Of a DNA stretch of 64,000 bases, positions 43,385 to 52,607 are shown one piece after another (within the stretch, counting starts at the first letter, position 1; each line of letters starts with the position of its first letter). Below the pieces are notes generated by a model, which searched no databases, was not told the DNA's origin, and saw nothing but the letters and a program-made list of their open reading frames with translations. Origin of the DNA: an uncultured Oscillospiraceae bacterium (GTDB lineage Bacteria; Bacillota; Clostridia; Oscillospirales; Ruminococcaceae); the NCBI GenBank assembly GCA_904384225.1, contig CAJFJV010000001.1:124001-188000 (forward strand), read 5' to 3'. The position numbers and the translations under genes are program-made.

Positions 43385-43438
43385 GCCCTTTCAGCGTTTA
43401 AGAGGGAGCTGCCCTGTCGATACGCCCTATCCAAGGCC

Positions 43439-44251
43439 TTAAAATTTCCCGCTGCTCCCGCCGTGGGATCTCCCGGAAGAACTGCTGTGCGTACTGCTTC
43501 TGCCGGAAGAATGGCTTTCTGCACGCCGAACCCGTGCAACATTTCGATATAAAAACAGCTCATTCCCGCCGGTGACATGGAATCCGCCGGGCCGGATATA
43601 CCCCTGCGCGCTGTCCTGCCGTCTCACGGATTTAAGCTGCGCTTTCATCAAGCCGACAATCAAAAAGGCCGCAAATATGCCGACAGCACAGGATATTAAA
43701 ATCCACAGCGGGTCAAACTGCTTTGGCAGGCTTTCTTCATCGAAAGGCGCGCCTTCTGCAGCCTGCGTTAAAAAGCGGTCGCACTGCTCAGCAAAACAGG
43801 TAAACGCTTCATAATATGCACCGTCGCTCAAATCCGGCCTGAACTGTGCGACAAGGTACTCTAACCCGGCGTCGGTAAATGCACGGATCGCACTGCCATA
43901 CGTTGTGATCGCCCAGTCGCGGTCCTCCATGCTGATTAACAGCAAAATCCCATCGTCGCCCGGCCCGTATCCGTAGCCGTTATAGTCATAGAAGTCGTCG
44001 GCGTATGCCGTCGATGTTTTTCCATCTAAGCCGTCTACTGTTACAACGGCCACATCGCATTGCTGCCGTTCGCTGATTTCATCCAACTGTTCCAATAGGG
44101 CCGTTTCTTCCTCTTCAGTCAAAAGATCTGCCCGATCCACCAGACGCGGCAGCTGGCGTTCCTCTGGAATAGCCTGAGCGGCATGCACAGCTGTTGCCGG
44201 GATCAGCAGGAATATCATGCCAAAGAGAAGGCTTGCTATCTTCTGTCTCAT
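43439..44251 (-). CDS. ydjH: TPM-domain (YgcG/YdjH-like) membrane protein
   Basis: 270 residues. A signal peptide (about 1-25), the extracellular TPM domain (about 35-150: LVDRADLLTEEEETALLEQL; DVAVVTVDGL; DGILLLISMEDRDWAITTYG), a membrane helix near 183-203, then a Ser/Gly/His-rich tail. The domain is of the TPM_phosphatase/DUF477 type. ATG follows GAAGGGG and lies 12 bases after the zinc-ribbon gene. The cluster matches Bacillus subtilis ydjGHI, which answers membrane stress. Confidence 0.85.
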   Translation of the reverse strand: MRQKIASLLFGMIFLLIPATAVHAAQAIPEERQLPRLVDRADLLTEEEETALLEQLDEISERQQCDVAVVTVDGLDGKTSTAYADDFYDYNGYGYGPGDDGILLLISMEDRDWAITTYGSAIRAFTDAGLEYLVAQFRPDLSDGAYYEAFTCFAEQCDRFLTQAAEGAPFDEESLPKQFDPLWILISCAVGIFAAFLIVGLMKAQLKSVRRQDSAQGYIRPGGFHVTGGNELFLYRNVARVRRAESHSSGRSSTHSSSSGRSHGGSSGKF

Positions 44252-44263
44252 CTTCTATCCCCT

Positions 44264-45352
44264 TCACATCATTCCTATCAGCCAGCAGACAGCAAACGCT
44301 GCCGCGCTGAAGGCGGCGGCAAGGCCCCCGAACCATCGCCAGTATGCACCCCTGTCCATCGGCAGATCCCCCACCATTTTGCCTGTTTGGCCATTCATTG
44401 CAAAAAGATAGGGCTTGCCCTTCCATACCGTTGTAAGGAGCCAGACTGGATACAGCGCATATTTGGTCACGCCGGCGTTAATCTGTACATTGCCGCCTTC
44501 CGGTACGACCGTTGCATAGCCGCGGATCGTGGAGGCGAACGCCTCCTCCGTACTTTTGCGTATGCGGCTGTTTGCGCGGATGGAGCAATCCTGCGCCGAG
44601 ACGTCATAGCGGTCTGCCAGATATCCGGAAAGATATGCCGTTTGGAAATCCACTGCCTGATTAAAGTCAAACGGTTCCAGCGATTCCATCAGGTCGTCTG
44701 CCATCTTGGTCGATCCATCTACGGGTACCCGTGAAAACTGGATATTTCCCGAGCGGGTCACGGAAAAATAGGAGGTTTCCGTATAGTTATAGCGGCTGTC
44801 CCGCCATGTGCGTACCCGCGTCGCACGATACCGCAGATCTGCCTGCGCATCAGCGTCATACAGCCAAAAAGGCACATATACGCCCTTTATCTCTTCGATA
44901 TGATGCTGATCCTTAAACAGCTTCGGCAGCAGGCGCTTCCCTTTTAAATGGCGGGAAAATGCGGCGCGCGCCGCATTTTTGTCAAGCTTAAACGGTATGA
45001 CATAATCCGGGCGCAGATCCCCTGCGAACTGCCGTGTCATAATGACGGGATTCCCGCAAAACGGGCAGCTGGAAGCCCCTGTGCTTTGATCCGCAACAAT
45101 CTCCCCGCCGCAGGACGAGCAAGTATAAATCAAGATGCCGTCGGTTTCGCCGTCCTTCCATTCATTCTCATTCTGACGCCGCTCCCATTGCTTTTCTTCG
45201 TGCTTTTCTTTTTTCAGCTCCGCATCATAAGCTTTCAGCGTCTCTACGTCAAACACGGTATCGCAGTAGGGGCATTTCATCTGCTGCGAAGCGCTGTCAA
45301 ATGTAATCGCACCGCCGCAGCAAGGGCATTTATACTCTAAGACCTCCGCCAA
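44264..45352 (-). CDS. ydjG: Zinc-ribbon membrane protein (YdjG-like)
   Basis: 362 residues. Two zinc ribbons at the N-terminus: YKCPCCGG with KCPYCD, and YTCSSCGGE with SCPFCGN. A beta-rich middle begins DYVIPFKLDKNAARAAF, and one membrane helix lies near the C-terminus (about 338-360). Start: TTG at 45350-45352 is eight bases after AGAGG; the GTG three codons earlier overlaps that site. The protein belongs with the SPFH and TPM proteins on either side. It has been called a helicase-like zinc ribbon by annotation pipelines without support. Confidence 0.8.
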   Translation of the reverse strand: MAEVLEYKCPCCGGAITFDSASQQMKCPYCDTVFDVETLKAYDAELKKEKHEEKQWERRQNENEWKDGETDGILIYTCSSCGGEIVADQSTGASSCPFCGNPVIMTRQFAGDLRPDYVIPFKLDKNAARAAFSRHLKGKRLLPKLFKDQHHIEEIKGVYVPFWLYDADAQADLRYRATRVRTWRDSRYNYTETSYFSVTRSGNIQFSRVPVDGSTKMADDLMESLEPFDFNQAVDFQTAYLSGYLADRYDVSAQDCSIRANSRIRKSTEEAFASTIRGYATVVPEGGNVQINAGVTKYALYPVWLLTTVWKGKPYLFAMNGQTGKMVGDLPMDRGAYWRWFGGLAAAFSAAAFAVCWLIGMM

Positions 45353-45393
45353 GGCCGTCACCTCTTTCGTATTGTCTTATCCTGCCGTTCTCC

Positions 45394-46767
45394 TTAATGG
45401 ACGTCTCCTCCATTAAACGGGTCGCCGCATTCCGGGCAGAATTTTGGTGGGTTATGGGGATCTTCCGGCTCCCATCCGCAGTTATCACAGCGGTAAAGCG
45501 GCGCGCCCGCCGGCTTCGGCCTCCCACACTGTGTGCAGAAACGTCCTTTGTTTACCGCGCCGCACGAACATGTCCAGCCGTTTTCCGCTGGCTTCGGCTT
45601 TCCGCACTGTGCACAGAAATTCCCCGTGTTTACCGCGCCGCACGAACACCTCCAGCCGTTTTCCGCTGGCTTCGGCTTCCCGCACTGTGCACAGAAATTC
45701 CCTGTGTTTTCTGCGCCGCATGAACATGTCCAGCCATCCTTTTTTTGGGGAGCTTGTGCCTGCTGTCCCATCGCAAAAAGGTTCTGCGCATTGACGCCGC
45801 CTGCTTGCTGGGCCATCCCCATGCCCATAAAGCCCATCATTGCACCGTTTTCGTTGGCCGCCGCAGACTGCATCGCTTCGGCCTGTGCGCCGACAAGCGT
45901 TGCCGCTGCCATAGTCGGATCCCGCATAATTGCTGTCCGCTGGGCTTCTTTGATCATCTGTGCGTCTTCTTCCGGCAGCGTGATAGGATTCATTGCGATA
46001 GAGACCACGGAAATGCCGCGCAGGCCTTCCCATTTTTGCGTCAGGGCCTCGTTCATTGCCTGGGAAAGCTCTTGCGCATGCCCCGGCAGTTCATTGGGCC
46101 GCACTTCCATTGCAGAAATCTTTGCGAACGCAGGCTGGAGCGCACTGATAAACTCCGTTTTCAATTGGCTGTCAATTTCTGAACGGCGGTATTCATACGC
46201 CACATTACCGCAGACGTTCGTATAAAATAGCAGGGGGTTTGTTATTTTATAAGAATACAAACCGTTGCAGCGCACAGACACATCCACATCCAAGCCGATT
46301 TTGGAATCCACAACGCGGAACGGTATCGGATTTGCCGTCCCGAATTTGTTCTCCATGATTTCTTTCGTATTGAAGTAATAGACACGCTGATCCTTCCCTG
46401 TATCCCCGCCGTATCCAAACCGCCGGCCCATCGTTTTAAACGTATCCAGAATCGACTGTCCCAGATTTCCGGCAAAGATGCTGGGCTCTGTGGAAGAATC
46501 ATATGTAAATTCACCCGGCTCAGCGCAAACCTCAACAATTCTGCCTTGTTCTACAATCATCATGCACTGCCCGTCTGCAACTGCTATTCCAGATCCGTTT
46601 GAAATAATGTTGTCGCTGCCCTTGGTGTTGGAAGACCGCCCGCCTACGCGTTTTTGCCCTTTGACAGCCAAAACGTCCTTATCCATCGCATCACAATAGA
46701 AAAACTCTTTCCACTGATCTGCCAGCGTACCGCCAACCGCACCGATCCCCGCTTTAATTAATCCCAT
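45394..46767 (-). CDS. ydjI: SPFH-domain protein with four C-terminal zinc ribbons (YdjI-like)
   Basis: 457 residues. An SPFH/band-7 domain (about 20-290) of the YdjI/'virion core' type is followed by a Met/Ala/Gln-rich linker. Three near-identical 26-residue zinc ribbons (W-T-C-S-C-G-A ... F-C-x-Q-C-G-K/R-P-K-P) then a fourth, different one (YRCDNCGWE, FCPECGD). ATG follows AAAGGAG. First gene of the cluster, with the promoter at 46928. SPFH proteins form membrane scaffolds; in Bacillus this one works with PspA-like YdjF, which is missing here. Confidence 0.88.
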   Translation of the reverse strand: MGLIKAGIGAVGGTLADQWKEFFYCDAMDKDVLAVKGQKRVGGRSSNTKGSDNIISNGSGIAVADGQCMMIVEQGRIVEVCAEPGEFTYDSSTEPSIFAGNLGQSILDTFKTMGRRFGYGGDTGKDQRVYYFNTKEIMENKFGTANPIPFRVVDSKIGLDVDVSVRCNGLYSYKITNPLLFYTNVCGNVAYEYRRSEIDSQLKTEFISALQPAFAKISAMEVRPNELPGHAQELSQAMNEALTQKWEGLRGISVVSIAMNPITLPEEDAQMIKEAQRTAIMRDPTMAAATLVGAQAEAMQSAAANENGAMMGFMGMGMAQQAGGVNAQNLFAMGQQAQAPQKKDGWTCSCGAENTGNFCAQCGKPKPAENGWRCSCGAVNTGNFCAQCGKPKPAENGWTCSCGAVNKGRFCTQCGRPKPAGAPLYRCDNCGWEPEDPHNPPKFCPECGDPFNGGDVH

Positions 46768-46927
46768 TATATATCTGCTCCTTTCAACGCCCGCGCCTTC
46801 CCGTTTGCAAATCGATATAGCAAGACGGAGCGTTTTTTATTCTCCCTTTGTTTTTCCGATATAAGCGCTGCTAACCTTCCCGGGAAAACAAAGCCATAGC
46901 CTATAATATAAAAAGAAATGCACCTTT

Positions 46928-46957
46928 ATTATACTACATTGTGCTTTGCAATGGCAA
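46928..46957 (-). promoter_or_regulatory. Promoter of the ydjIGH-like cluster
   Basis: TTGCCA (46952-46957), 18 bases, TATAAT (46928-46933) on the minus strand, about 160 bases before the SPFH start. Confidence 0.6.
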
Positions 46958-47006
46958 ATACAATCATAATCCCGCCGTTTTCAACAGGGCAAAGGGCCTT
47001 GTTCTT

Positions 47007-47576
47007 TTAATCCGTGTCCTCCTCTTGCCTTTCCGTCCGCTTTAACGCAATCCACTCTTCTTCCAAAATTGACATCAGGATATCATCGGCATAACGGTTC
47101 CCGTCCAGGACGGCGTCGCGCAGCACACCTTCCCTCCGAAATCCTGCTTTCCGGTACGCGCGTTCAGCTCGGGTATTGAAGGAAAAAACATCAAGATACA
47201 GCCGGTGCAGTTTCTTCTCCCGGAACGCAAAATCGCGTGTCTCCCGTATCGCCCATGATCCGATCCCCTTTCCGCACGCCTCGGGATGAAAAAGCGCTAT
47301 CCTGAAATTGGCGCTGCGCATTTTCTCGTCAATTTCACTCACTACACTTTCCCCGATAATGCGCTGATCCGGGGAAAGGATAAAAAACCAGCAATACGAG
47401 CTGTCGTCAATGCAGCGAAGAAGGAAGGATACGACTTCCTCGCGCGTAAATTCCGGCTTGCTCCCGGTAAGGCGGGCAATTTCCGGATCAAGCGGGCAAT
47501 AATTCTGCCGGTAATACGCATCCGCATCTTCTTTTCGTGCCGGACGCATAGTAAATCCTTGTTTTTGAAAAACCAT
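47007..47576 (-). CDS. GNAT-family N-acetyltransferase (RimJ/RimL type)
   Basis: 189 residues. GNAT fold: FTMRPARKEDADAYYRQNY at the start, IIGESVVSEID, the acetyl-CoA loop in HPEACGKGIGSWAIRETRDFAF, and the LYLDVFSFNTRAERAYRKAGFRREGVLRDAV block typical of the RimJ/L group. ATG at 47574-47576 follows TTGGAGAAG. Substrate unknown. No partner gene; monocistronic. Confidence 0.87.
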   Translation of the reverse strand: MVFQKQGFTMRPARKEDADAYYRQNYCPLDPEIARLTGSKPEFTREEVVSFLLRCIDDSSYCWFFILSPDQRIIGESVVSEIDEKMRSANFRIALFHPEACGKGIGSWAIRETRDFAFREKKLHRLYLDVFSFNTRAERAYRKAGFRREGVLRDAVLDGNRYADDILMSILEEEWIALKRTERQEEDTD

Positions 47577-47964
47577 ATTCTTCTCCAATCTTTTGTTCCG
47601 CCGCCTTTCTTTCCTATCAATTTGTGTATACGCCCTTTTGCAGTCAAAGCCATCCGTAAAGCAGCGCCGGTCTTGCCGGCTTCTAAAAATAGCATTCATT
47701 GTTTTCTTTACGTTTAACAGGCAGGGCAGACTTACCCGTTTAAAGCTGGCAGCAATTCAGCGTCTTCCGTATATTCCTTTTATAACCTTTTCCCTTAAGG
47801 AAAACAAGGCCCTTTCTTTCACCTTATTGTGAGCTTTCATGCATTTTAAGGATTTTTCCCTTTCTGGCAAAACCGGATGATTTCCTGCTAACAGCTGCAA
47901 ACAAAAAAGGGACGGTTTAAAAACCGTCCCTTTTTTCTTTACTGTTTAACCGATAAGCAAGCGA
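47577..47964. other. Gene-free gap between the GNAT gene and tuf
   Basis: 388 bases with no plausible gene. It contains only the upstream region of the GNAT gene and, at 47903-47936, the tuf terminator. No RNA gene or repeat was recognised. Confidence 0.6.
47903..47936 (-). terminator. Terminator of the tuf gene
   Basis: AAAAAAGGGACGGTTT pairs with AAACCGTCCCTTTTTT around a two- to four-base loop; T run on both strands. Confidence 0.88.
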
Positions 47965-49164
47965 TTAGCCGATTGCTTTGGAAACAACGCCGGAACCAAC
48001 CGTACGGCCGCCTTCACGGATAGCAAAACGCAGGCCTTCCTCGATCGCGATCGGGGTGATCAGTTTTACTTTCATGTTGACGTTGTCGCCCGGCATAGCC
48101 ATCTCAGCGCCTTCAAGCTCAATAGTGCCGGTAACGTCGGTCGTTCTGAAGTAGAACTGCGGTCTGTAGTTATTGAAGAACGGCGTATGACGGCCGCCTT
48201 CATCCTTCGTCAAAACGTAAACCTGGCCTTCAAACTCGGTCATCGGGTGGATAGAGCCCGGTTTCGCAAGAACCTGACCACGCTCGATCTCATTTCTCTG
48301 AACGCCGCGGAGCAGTGCGCCAACGTTGTCGCCAGCCTCAGCGTAATCCAAAGTTTTACGGAACATTTCCATAGAAGTAACAACGACTTTTCTTCTCTCT
48401 TCGGTCAAGCCGATGAGCTCAACTTCGTCGCCGGTGTTCAGCTTACCGCGCTCAACACGGCCGGTAGCAACCGTACCACGGCCGGAAATTGTCATAACGT
48501 CCTCAACCGGCATCAGGAACGGCAGGTCAGCCTTACGATCCGGGGTCGGGATAAAGTCGTCGACAGCAGCCATCAGCTCATGGATGCAGGTGTACTCCGG
48601 AGCTTTCGGATCGGTAGAAGAAGACTCAAGAACCTGCAAAGCAGAACCGCGGATGATTGGGGTGTCGTCGCCCGGGAAATCATACTCATTGAGCAGCTCG
48701 CGAACTTCCATCTCAACGAGATCCAGAAGCTCTTCGTCGTCAACCTGATCAACTTTGTTCATGAAGACAACGATATACGGAACGCCAACCTGACGAGCGA
48801 GCAGGATGTGCTCACGGGTCTGCGGCATCGGGCCGTCAGCTGCGGAAACAACGAGGATTGCACCGTCCATCTGTGCAGCGCCGGTGATCATGTTTTTAAC
48901 ATAGTCGGCGTGGCCGGGGCAGTCAACGTGTGCATAGTGGCGGTTCGCAGTCTCATACTCAACGTGAGCGGTGTTGATGGTAATACCGCGCTCGCGCTCT
49001 TCCGGCGCTTTATCAATGTTCGCATAATCAACGAACTCAGCCTCGCCCTGCAGGCCCAGAACCTTGGTGATAGCGGCAGTCAATGTGGTTTTGCCATGGT
49101 CAACGTGGCCGATTGTGCCAATGTTGACGTGCGGCTTGTTGCGTTCAAATTTAGCTTTTGCCAT
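47965..49164 (-). CDS. tuf: Elongation factor Tu
   Basis: 399 residues. Delivers aminoacyl-tRNA to the ribosome. GTPase motifs GHVDHGKT (19-26), DCPGH with the catalytic His, and NKVD are intact, with two beta-barrel domains after them. ATG follows AAAGGAGGAG. Last gene of the str cluster; it has an internal promoter in the 96-base gap after fusA. Confidence 0.98.
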   Translation of the reverse strand: MAKAKFERNKPHVNIGTIGHVDHGKTTLTAAITKVLGLQGEAEFVDYANIDKAPEERERGITINTAHVEYETANRHYAHVDCPGHADYVKNMITGAAQMDGAILVVSAADGPMPQTREHILLARQVGVPYIVVFMNKVDQVDDEELLDLVEMEVRELLNEYDFPGDDTPIIRGSALQVLESSSTDPKAPEYTCIHELMAAVDDFIPTPDRKADLPFLMPVEDVMTISGRGTVATGRVERGKLNTGDEVELIGLTEERRKVVVTSMEMFRKTLDYAEAGDNVGALLRGVQRNEIERGQVLAKPGSIHPMTEFEGQVYVLTKDEGGRHTPFFNNYRPQFYFRTTDVTGTIELEGAEMAMPGDNVNMKVKLITPIAIEEGLRFAIREGGRTVGSGVVSKAIG

Positions 49165-49218
49165 TGGAATTTCTCCTCCTTTAATTTGTGGTTAAAATAC
49201 ACAACACGATACATGTCT

Positions 49219-49246
49219 ATTCTAACACGTTTGAGTTAAATTTCAA
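49219..49246 (-). promoter_or_regulatory. Internal promoter before tuf
   Basis: TTGAAA (49241-49246), 16 bases, TAGAAT (49219-49224) on the minus strand in the fusA-tuf gap. Confidence 0.6.
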
Positions 49247-49260
49247 GTGCTTTTTTTAAA

Positions 49261-51342
49261 TTAGTCCTTCTTTGCACGCTCGCTGATAATTTTGTCAGAA
49301 ATGCTCTTCGGCAGTTCGATATAATGGCTCGGCTCCATCGAATACTGGCCGCGGCCCTGTGACTTGGAGCGCAGCGCATTCGAATAGCCAAACATCTCAG
49401 ACAGCGGTACAAACGCCGTGATCTGCTGGGCGCCCGGACGGGATTCCATCCCTTGGATCTGGCCGCGGCGGGAGTTCAAGTCGCCGATAATGTCGCCCAT
49501 ATAATCCTCCGGCACCGTAACAACCACTTTCATGATCGGTTCCAGAATGACCGGATCGGCTTTGCGCATCGCTTCTTTAAACGCCATGGAACCAGCGATC
49601 TTAAACGCCATTTCGGAAGAGTCGACCTCGTGGTACGAACCGTCAAACAATGTGACCTTTACATCTACAACCGGATAGCCGGCCAGCACGCCTGCCTGCA
49701 TTGCACCCTGAATACCGGCGTCAACCGCTGGGATATACTCTTTCGGGATCGCGCCGCCGACGACTTTGTTGATAAACTCATAGCCTTTGCCGGATTCATT
49801 CGGCTCAGCAATGATCTTAACGTGACCGTACTGGCCTTTACCGCCGGACTGACGTGCATATTTGTGGTCAACCGTCGCCGACTTGCGGATGGTCTCCTTA
49901 TAAGAAACCTGCGGCGCGCCGACGTTGGCCTCTACCTTAAATTCACGGAGCAAGCGGTCGACGATAATCTCCAAATGGAGCTCGCCCATACCGGCGATAA
50001 TGGTCTGGCCCGTCTCTTCGTCCGTGTAGGTTCTGAAGGTCGGATCCTCTTCCGCCAGCTTTGCAAGGCCGATTGCCATTTTTTCCTGGCCGGCTTTGGT
50101 CTTCGGCTCGATTGCCAGATTGATAACCGGCTCCGGGAAGACCATAGATTCCAAGATGACCGGATTCTTCGGATCGCAAAGCGTGTCGCCTGTAGTGGTA
50201 AGCTTTAAGCCAACCGCCGCTGCGATATCGCCTGCATAAACCGTTTCGATATCCGTTCTGGAATTCGCGTGCATCATCAGAATACGGCCGATACGCTCCT
50301 GCTTGCCCTTTGTGGAGTTCAAAACCGGGCTGCCTGCGTTCAGTGTACCAGAGTAGACGCGGAAGAAGCAAAGCTTGCCCACAAACGGGTCAGTCGCAAT
50401 TTTGAATGCCAAAGCGGAGAACGGTGCTTCGTCACTGGACGGGCGCTCCGTTTCCTCGCCCGTTTCCGGATTCACACCCTTAATATGCGGGATATCGACC
50501 GGAGACGGCATATATTCTACAATGGCGTCCAAAAGCTTCTGAACGCCCTTATTGCGGTAAGACGTGCCGCAGGTTACCGGAACCAATGCGTTTGCAAGCG
50601 TGCCGATGCGGAGGCCTTTTTTGATTTCCTCCGCTGTGAGGTCGCCCTCTTCGAGATATTTCTCCATCAGCTCTTCATCCTGCTCAGCGGCTGCTTCCAC
50701 CATTGCGGCGCGGTACTCTTCCGCCTTTTCACGCATGTCTTCCGGAATTTCCTCAACACGCATGTCGGTGCCCATTTCGTCGTAATAGACGTCTGCGTTC
50801 ATCTCGATTAAGTCGATCACGCCGCGGAAGGTATCTTCCGCGCCAATCGGCAGCTGGATCGGGACTGCGTTGCATTTCAGGCGCGTTTTCATCATATCGA
50901 CGACATTATAGAAATCGGCGCCCATAATGTCCATTTTATTGACATAAGCCATTCTCGGAACATGGTATTCATCAGCCTGACGCCAAACTGTTTCAGACTG
51001 AGGCTCAACACCGCCCTTTGCACAGAAAACGGTTACGGAACCGTCCAGTACGCGCAGCGAGCGCTCTACCTCGACGGTAAAGTCAACGTGGCCGGGGGTA
51101 TCGATAATATTGATGCGATGGCCCTTCCAAAAGCAGGTCGTAGCGGCGGACGTAATGGTAATGCCGCGCTCCTTCTCCTGCTCCATCCAGTCCATAGTGG
51201 AAGCGCCGTCGTGCGTTTCACCCATCTTGCGGTTTCTGCCCGTATAGAACAGAATTCGCTCGGTCGTGGTGGTTTTGCCGGCATCAATATGAGCCATGAT
51301 ACCGATGTTGCGGGTCTGCTCAAGCGATACTTGTCTTGGCAT
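49261..51342 (-). CDS. fusA: Elongation factor G
   Basis: 693 residues, canonical EF-G. P-loop AHIDAGKT (17-24), DTPGH (81-85) with the catalytic His, NKMD, and the domain IV/V segments [16 protein letters not shown] and RRGQIQGM. It drives ribosomal translocation. ATG at 51340-51342; between rpsG and tuf. The paralogue at 14327 differs in all three GTPase motifs. Confidence 0.98.
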   Translation of the reverse strand: MPRQVSLEQTRNIGIMAHIDAGKTTTTERILFYTGRNRKMGETHDGASTMDWMEQEKERGITITSAATTCFWKGHRINIIDTPGHVDFTVEVERSLRVLDGSVTVFCAKGGVEPQSETVWRQADEYHVPRMAYVNKMDIMGADFYNVVDMMKTRLKCNAVPIQLPIGAEDTFRGVIDLIEMNADVYYDEMGTDMRVEEIPEDMREKAEEYRAAMVEAAAEQDEELMEKYLEEGDLTAEEIKKGLRIGTLANALVPVTCGTSYRNKGVQKLLDAIVEYMPSPVDIPHIKGVNPETGEETERPSSDEAPFSALAFKIATDPFVGKLCFFRVYSGTLNAGSPVLNSTKGKQERIGRILMMHANSRTDIETVYAGDIAAAVGLKLTTTGDTLCDPKNPVILESMVFPEPVINLAIEPKTKAGQEKMAIGLAKLAEEDPTFRTYTDEETGQTIIAGMGELHLEIIVDRLLREFKVEANVGAPQVSYKETIRKSATVDHKYARQSGGKGQYGHVKIIAEPNESGKGYEFINKVVGGAIPKEYIPAVDAGIQGAMQAGVLAGYPVVDVKVTLFDGSYHEVDSSEMAFKIAGSMAFKEAMRKADPVILEPIMKVVVTVPEDYMGDIIGDLNSRRGQIQGMESRPGAQQITAFVPLSEMFGYSNALRSKSQGRGQYSMEPSHYIELPKSISDKIISERAKKD

Positions 51343-51411
51343 ATAAACCTCCTCGTTTTTTTAAGGGCATCCCTCATACGGCGCCCTTTCTCTTTCTTGC
51401 GGATAACCGGA

Positions 51412-51882
51412 TCAGAATCTGTAGTGGGCAAACGCTTTGTTTGCTTCCGCCATCTTGTGCGTATCTTCGCGTTTTTTGCACGCACCGCCGGTGCCGTTCA
51501 TCGCATCGAGAAGTTCGCCTGCAAGGCGCTCTTTCATTGTTCTTTCACCGCGGCTGCGCGCATAAGCGGTGATCCAGCGCAAGCCCAGGGTCTGACGTCT
51601 CTCCGGACGCACTTCCATCGGGACCTGATAGTTTGAACCGCCGACACGGCGCGCTTTGGTCTCAAGCAGGGGCATAACATTTTCCATTGCCTGCTCAAAA
51701 ACTTCCAGTGCATTCTTGCCGGATTTCTCCTCCACAATTTCAAACGCACCGTATACAATCCTCTGTGCCACGCCTTTTTTACCGTCCAGCATAACGCTGT
51801 TGATCAGGCGGGTCACTTGCTTTGATTTGTAAAGTGGATCAGGCAAAACATCACGTTTTGCGATTTTACCTCTTCTTGGCAC
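51412..51882 (-). CDS. rpsG: Small ribosomal subunit protein S7
   Basis: 156 residues, the standard length. [17 protein letters not shown] at the start and [19 protein letters not shown] are diagnostic. It binds the 3' major domain of 16S rRNA. Start is GTG at 51880-51882, seven bases after AAGGAGGG; the further six codons up are not used. Confidence 0.97.
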   Translation of the reverse strand: MPRRGKIAKRDVLPDPLYKSKQVTRLINSVMLDGKKGVAQRIVYGAFEIVEEKSGKNALEVFEQAMENVMPLLETKARRVGGSNYQVPMEVRPERRQTLGLRWITAYARSRGERTMKERLAGELLDAMNGTGGACKKREDTHKMAEANKAFAHYRF

Positions 51883-52008
51883 TTTACTTCCCTCCTTCAT
51901 AGAATGATATCATCGGTACTCGAAAGATTCGCTTCCGTCTGCACCAACCAGAGGCCTTCTAAAATATATATTTAAGAAGCCGCTCTCATTGGGCTTTTGA
52001 TTACGATC

Positions 52009-52437
52009 TTACTTCTTTGCCGCGCCAGCTTTCGGACGTTTTGTTCCGTATTTGGAGCGGGACTGGTTTCTGCCGTTTACGCCCTGTGTGTCAAGCGTAC
52101 CGCGGACAATGTGGTAACGGACACCCGGAAGGTCTTTGATACGGCCGCCGCGGATCAGCACAACGCTGTGTTCCTGCAAATTGTGGCCGACGCCCGGAAT
52201 ATACGCCGTAACCTCGAAACCGTTGGAAAGACGGACTCTGGCAACTTTACGCAATGCGGAGTTCGGTTTTTTCGGGGTCATTGTTCTGACAACCGTGCAA
52301 ACGCCGCGCTTCTGCGGAGCGCTCTGGTCAGTAGCCTGTTTCTTCATGGAGTTAAAACCCTTCTGAAGTGCCGGAGCGGTTGATTTCTTTTCATTGACAA
52401 GTCTGCCTTTTCTGACTAACTGGTTAAATGTAGGCAT
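52009..52437 (-). CDS. rpsL: Small ribosomal subunit protein S12
   Basis: 142 residues. [11 protein letters not shown] at the start; [11 protein letters not shown] and [10 protein letters not shown] hold the two lysines at which streptomycin resistance arises, both still Lys here. ATG at 52435-52437 follows GAAGGAGG. The 170-base gap to rpoC holds an attenuator-like leader. Confidence 0.97.
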   Translation of the reverse strand: MPTFNQLVRKGRLVNEKKSTAPALQKGFNSMKKQATDQSAPQKRGVCTVVRTMTPKKPNSALRKVARVRLSNGFEVTAYIPGVGHNLQEHSVVLIRGGRIKDLPGVRYHIVRGTLDTQGVNGRNQSRSKYGTKRPKAGAAKK

Positions 52438-52470
52438 ATCGCACCTCCTTCTTTTTTCAGTGAGAAAAAT

Positions 52471-52508
52471 CACAGGCAGCTTGATGCCTGTGACGGTCAA
52501 GCTGCCTG
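52471..52508 (-). ncRNA. Alternative hairpins in the rpsL leader (candidate attenuator)
   Basis: In the minus-strand RNA two exclusive helices share sequence. The first pairs CAGGCAGCTTGA (52497-52508) with TCAAGCTGCCTG (52473-52484), 12 pairs. The second pairs CACAGGCA (52485-52492) with TGCCTGTG (52471-52478) and is followed by ATTTTTCTC, so it looks like a terminator. The first forms earlier in the transcript and would block the second. It sits between rpoC and rpsL. Confidence 0.6.
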
Positions 52509-52607
52509 TTCTCAGATATAAATGCTTAACCTATCTAATTAAACACTGTTTTTGCAGGTTTGTCAATAGGTTTTTTTAAGAAAACATGGGGATTCAGCGG
52601 GTTTTCA

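Noticed and set aside
45530-45745. Near-identical 78-base repeats that could look like a CRISPR or tandem repeat array
   Set aside because: They are the coding repeats of the SPFH protein's zinc ribbons, in frame and without spacers.
48187-49239. 350-codon open frame opposite tuf
   Set aside because: Antisense shadow of a strongly biased gene; low-complexity composition and no start signal.
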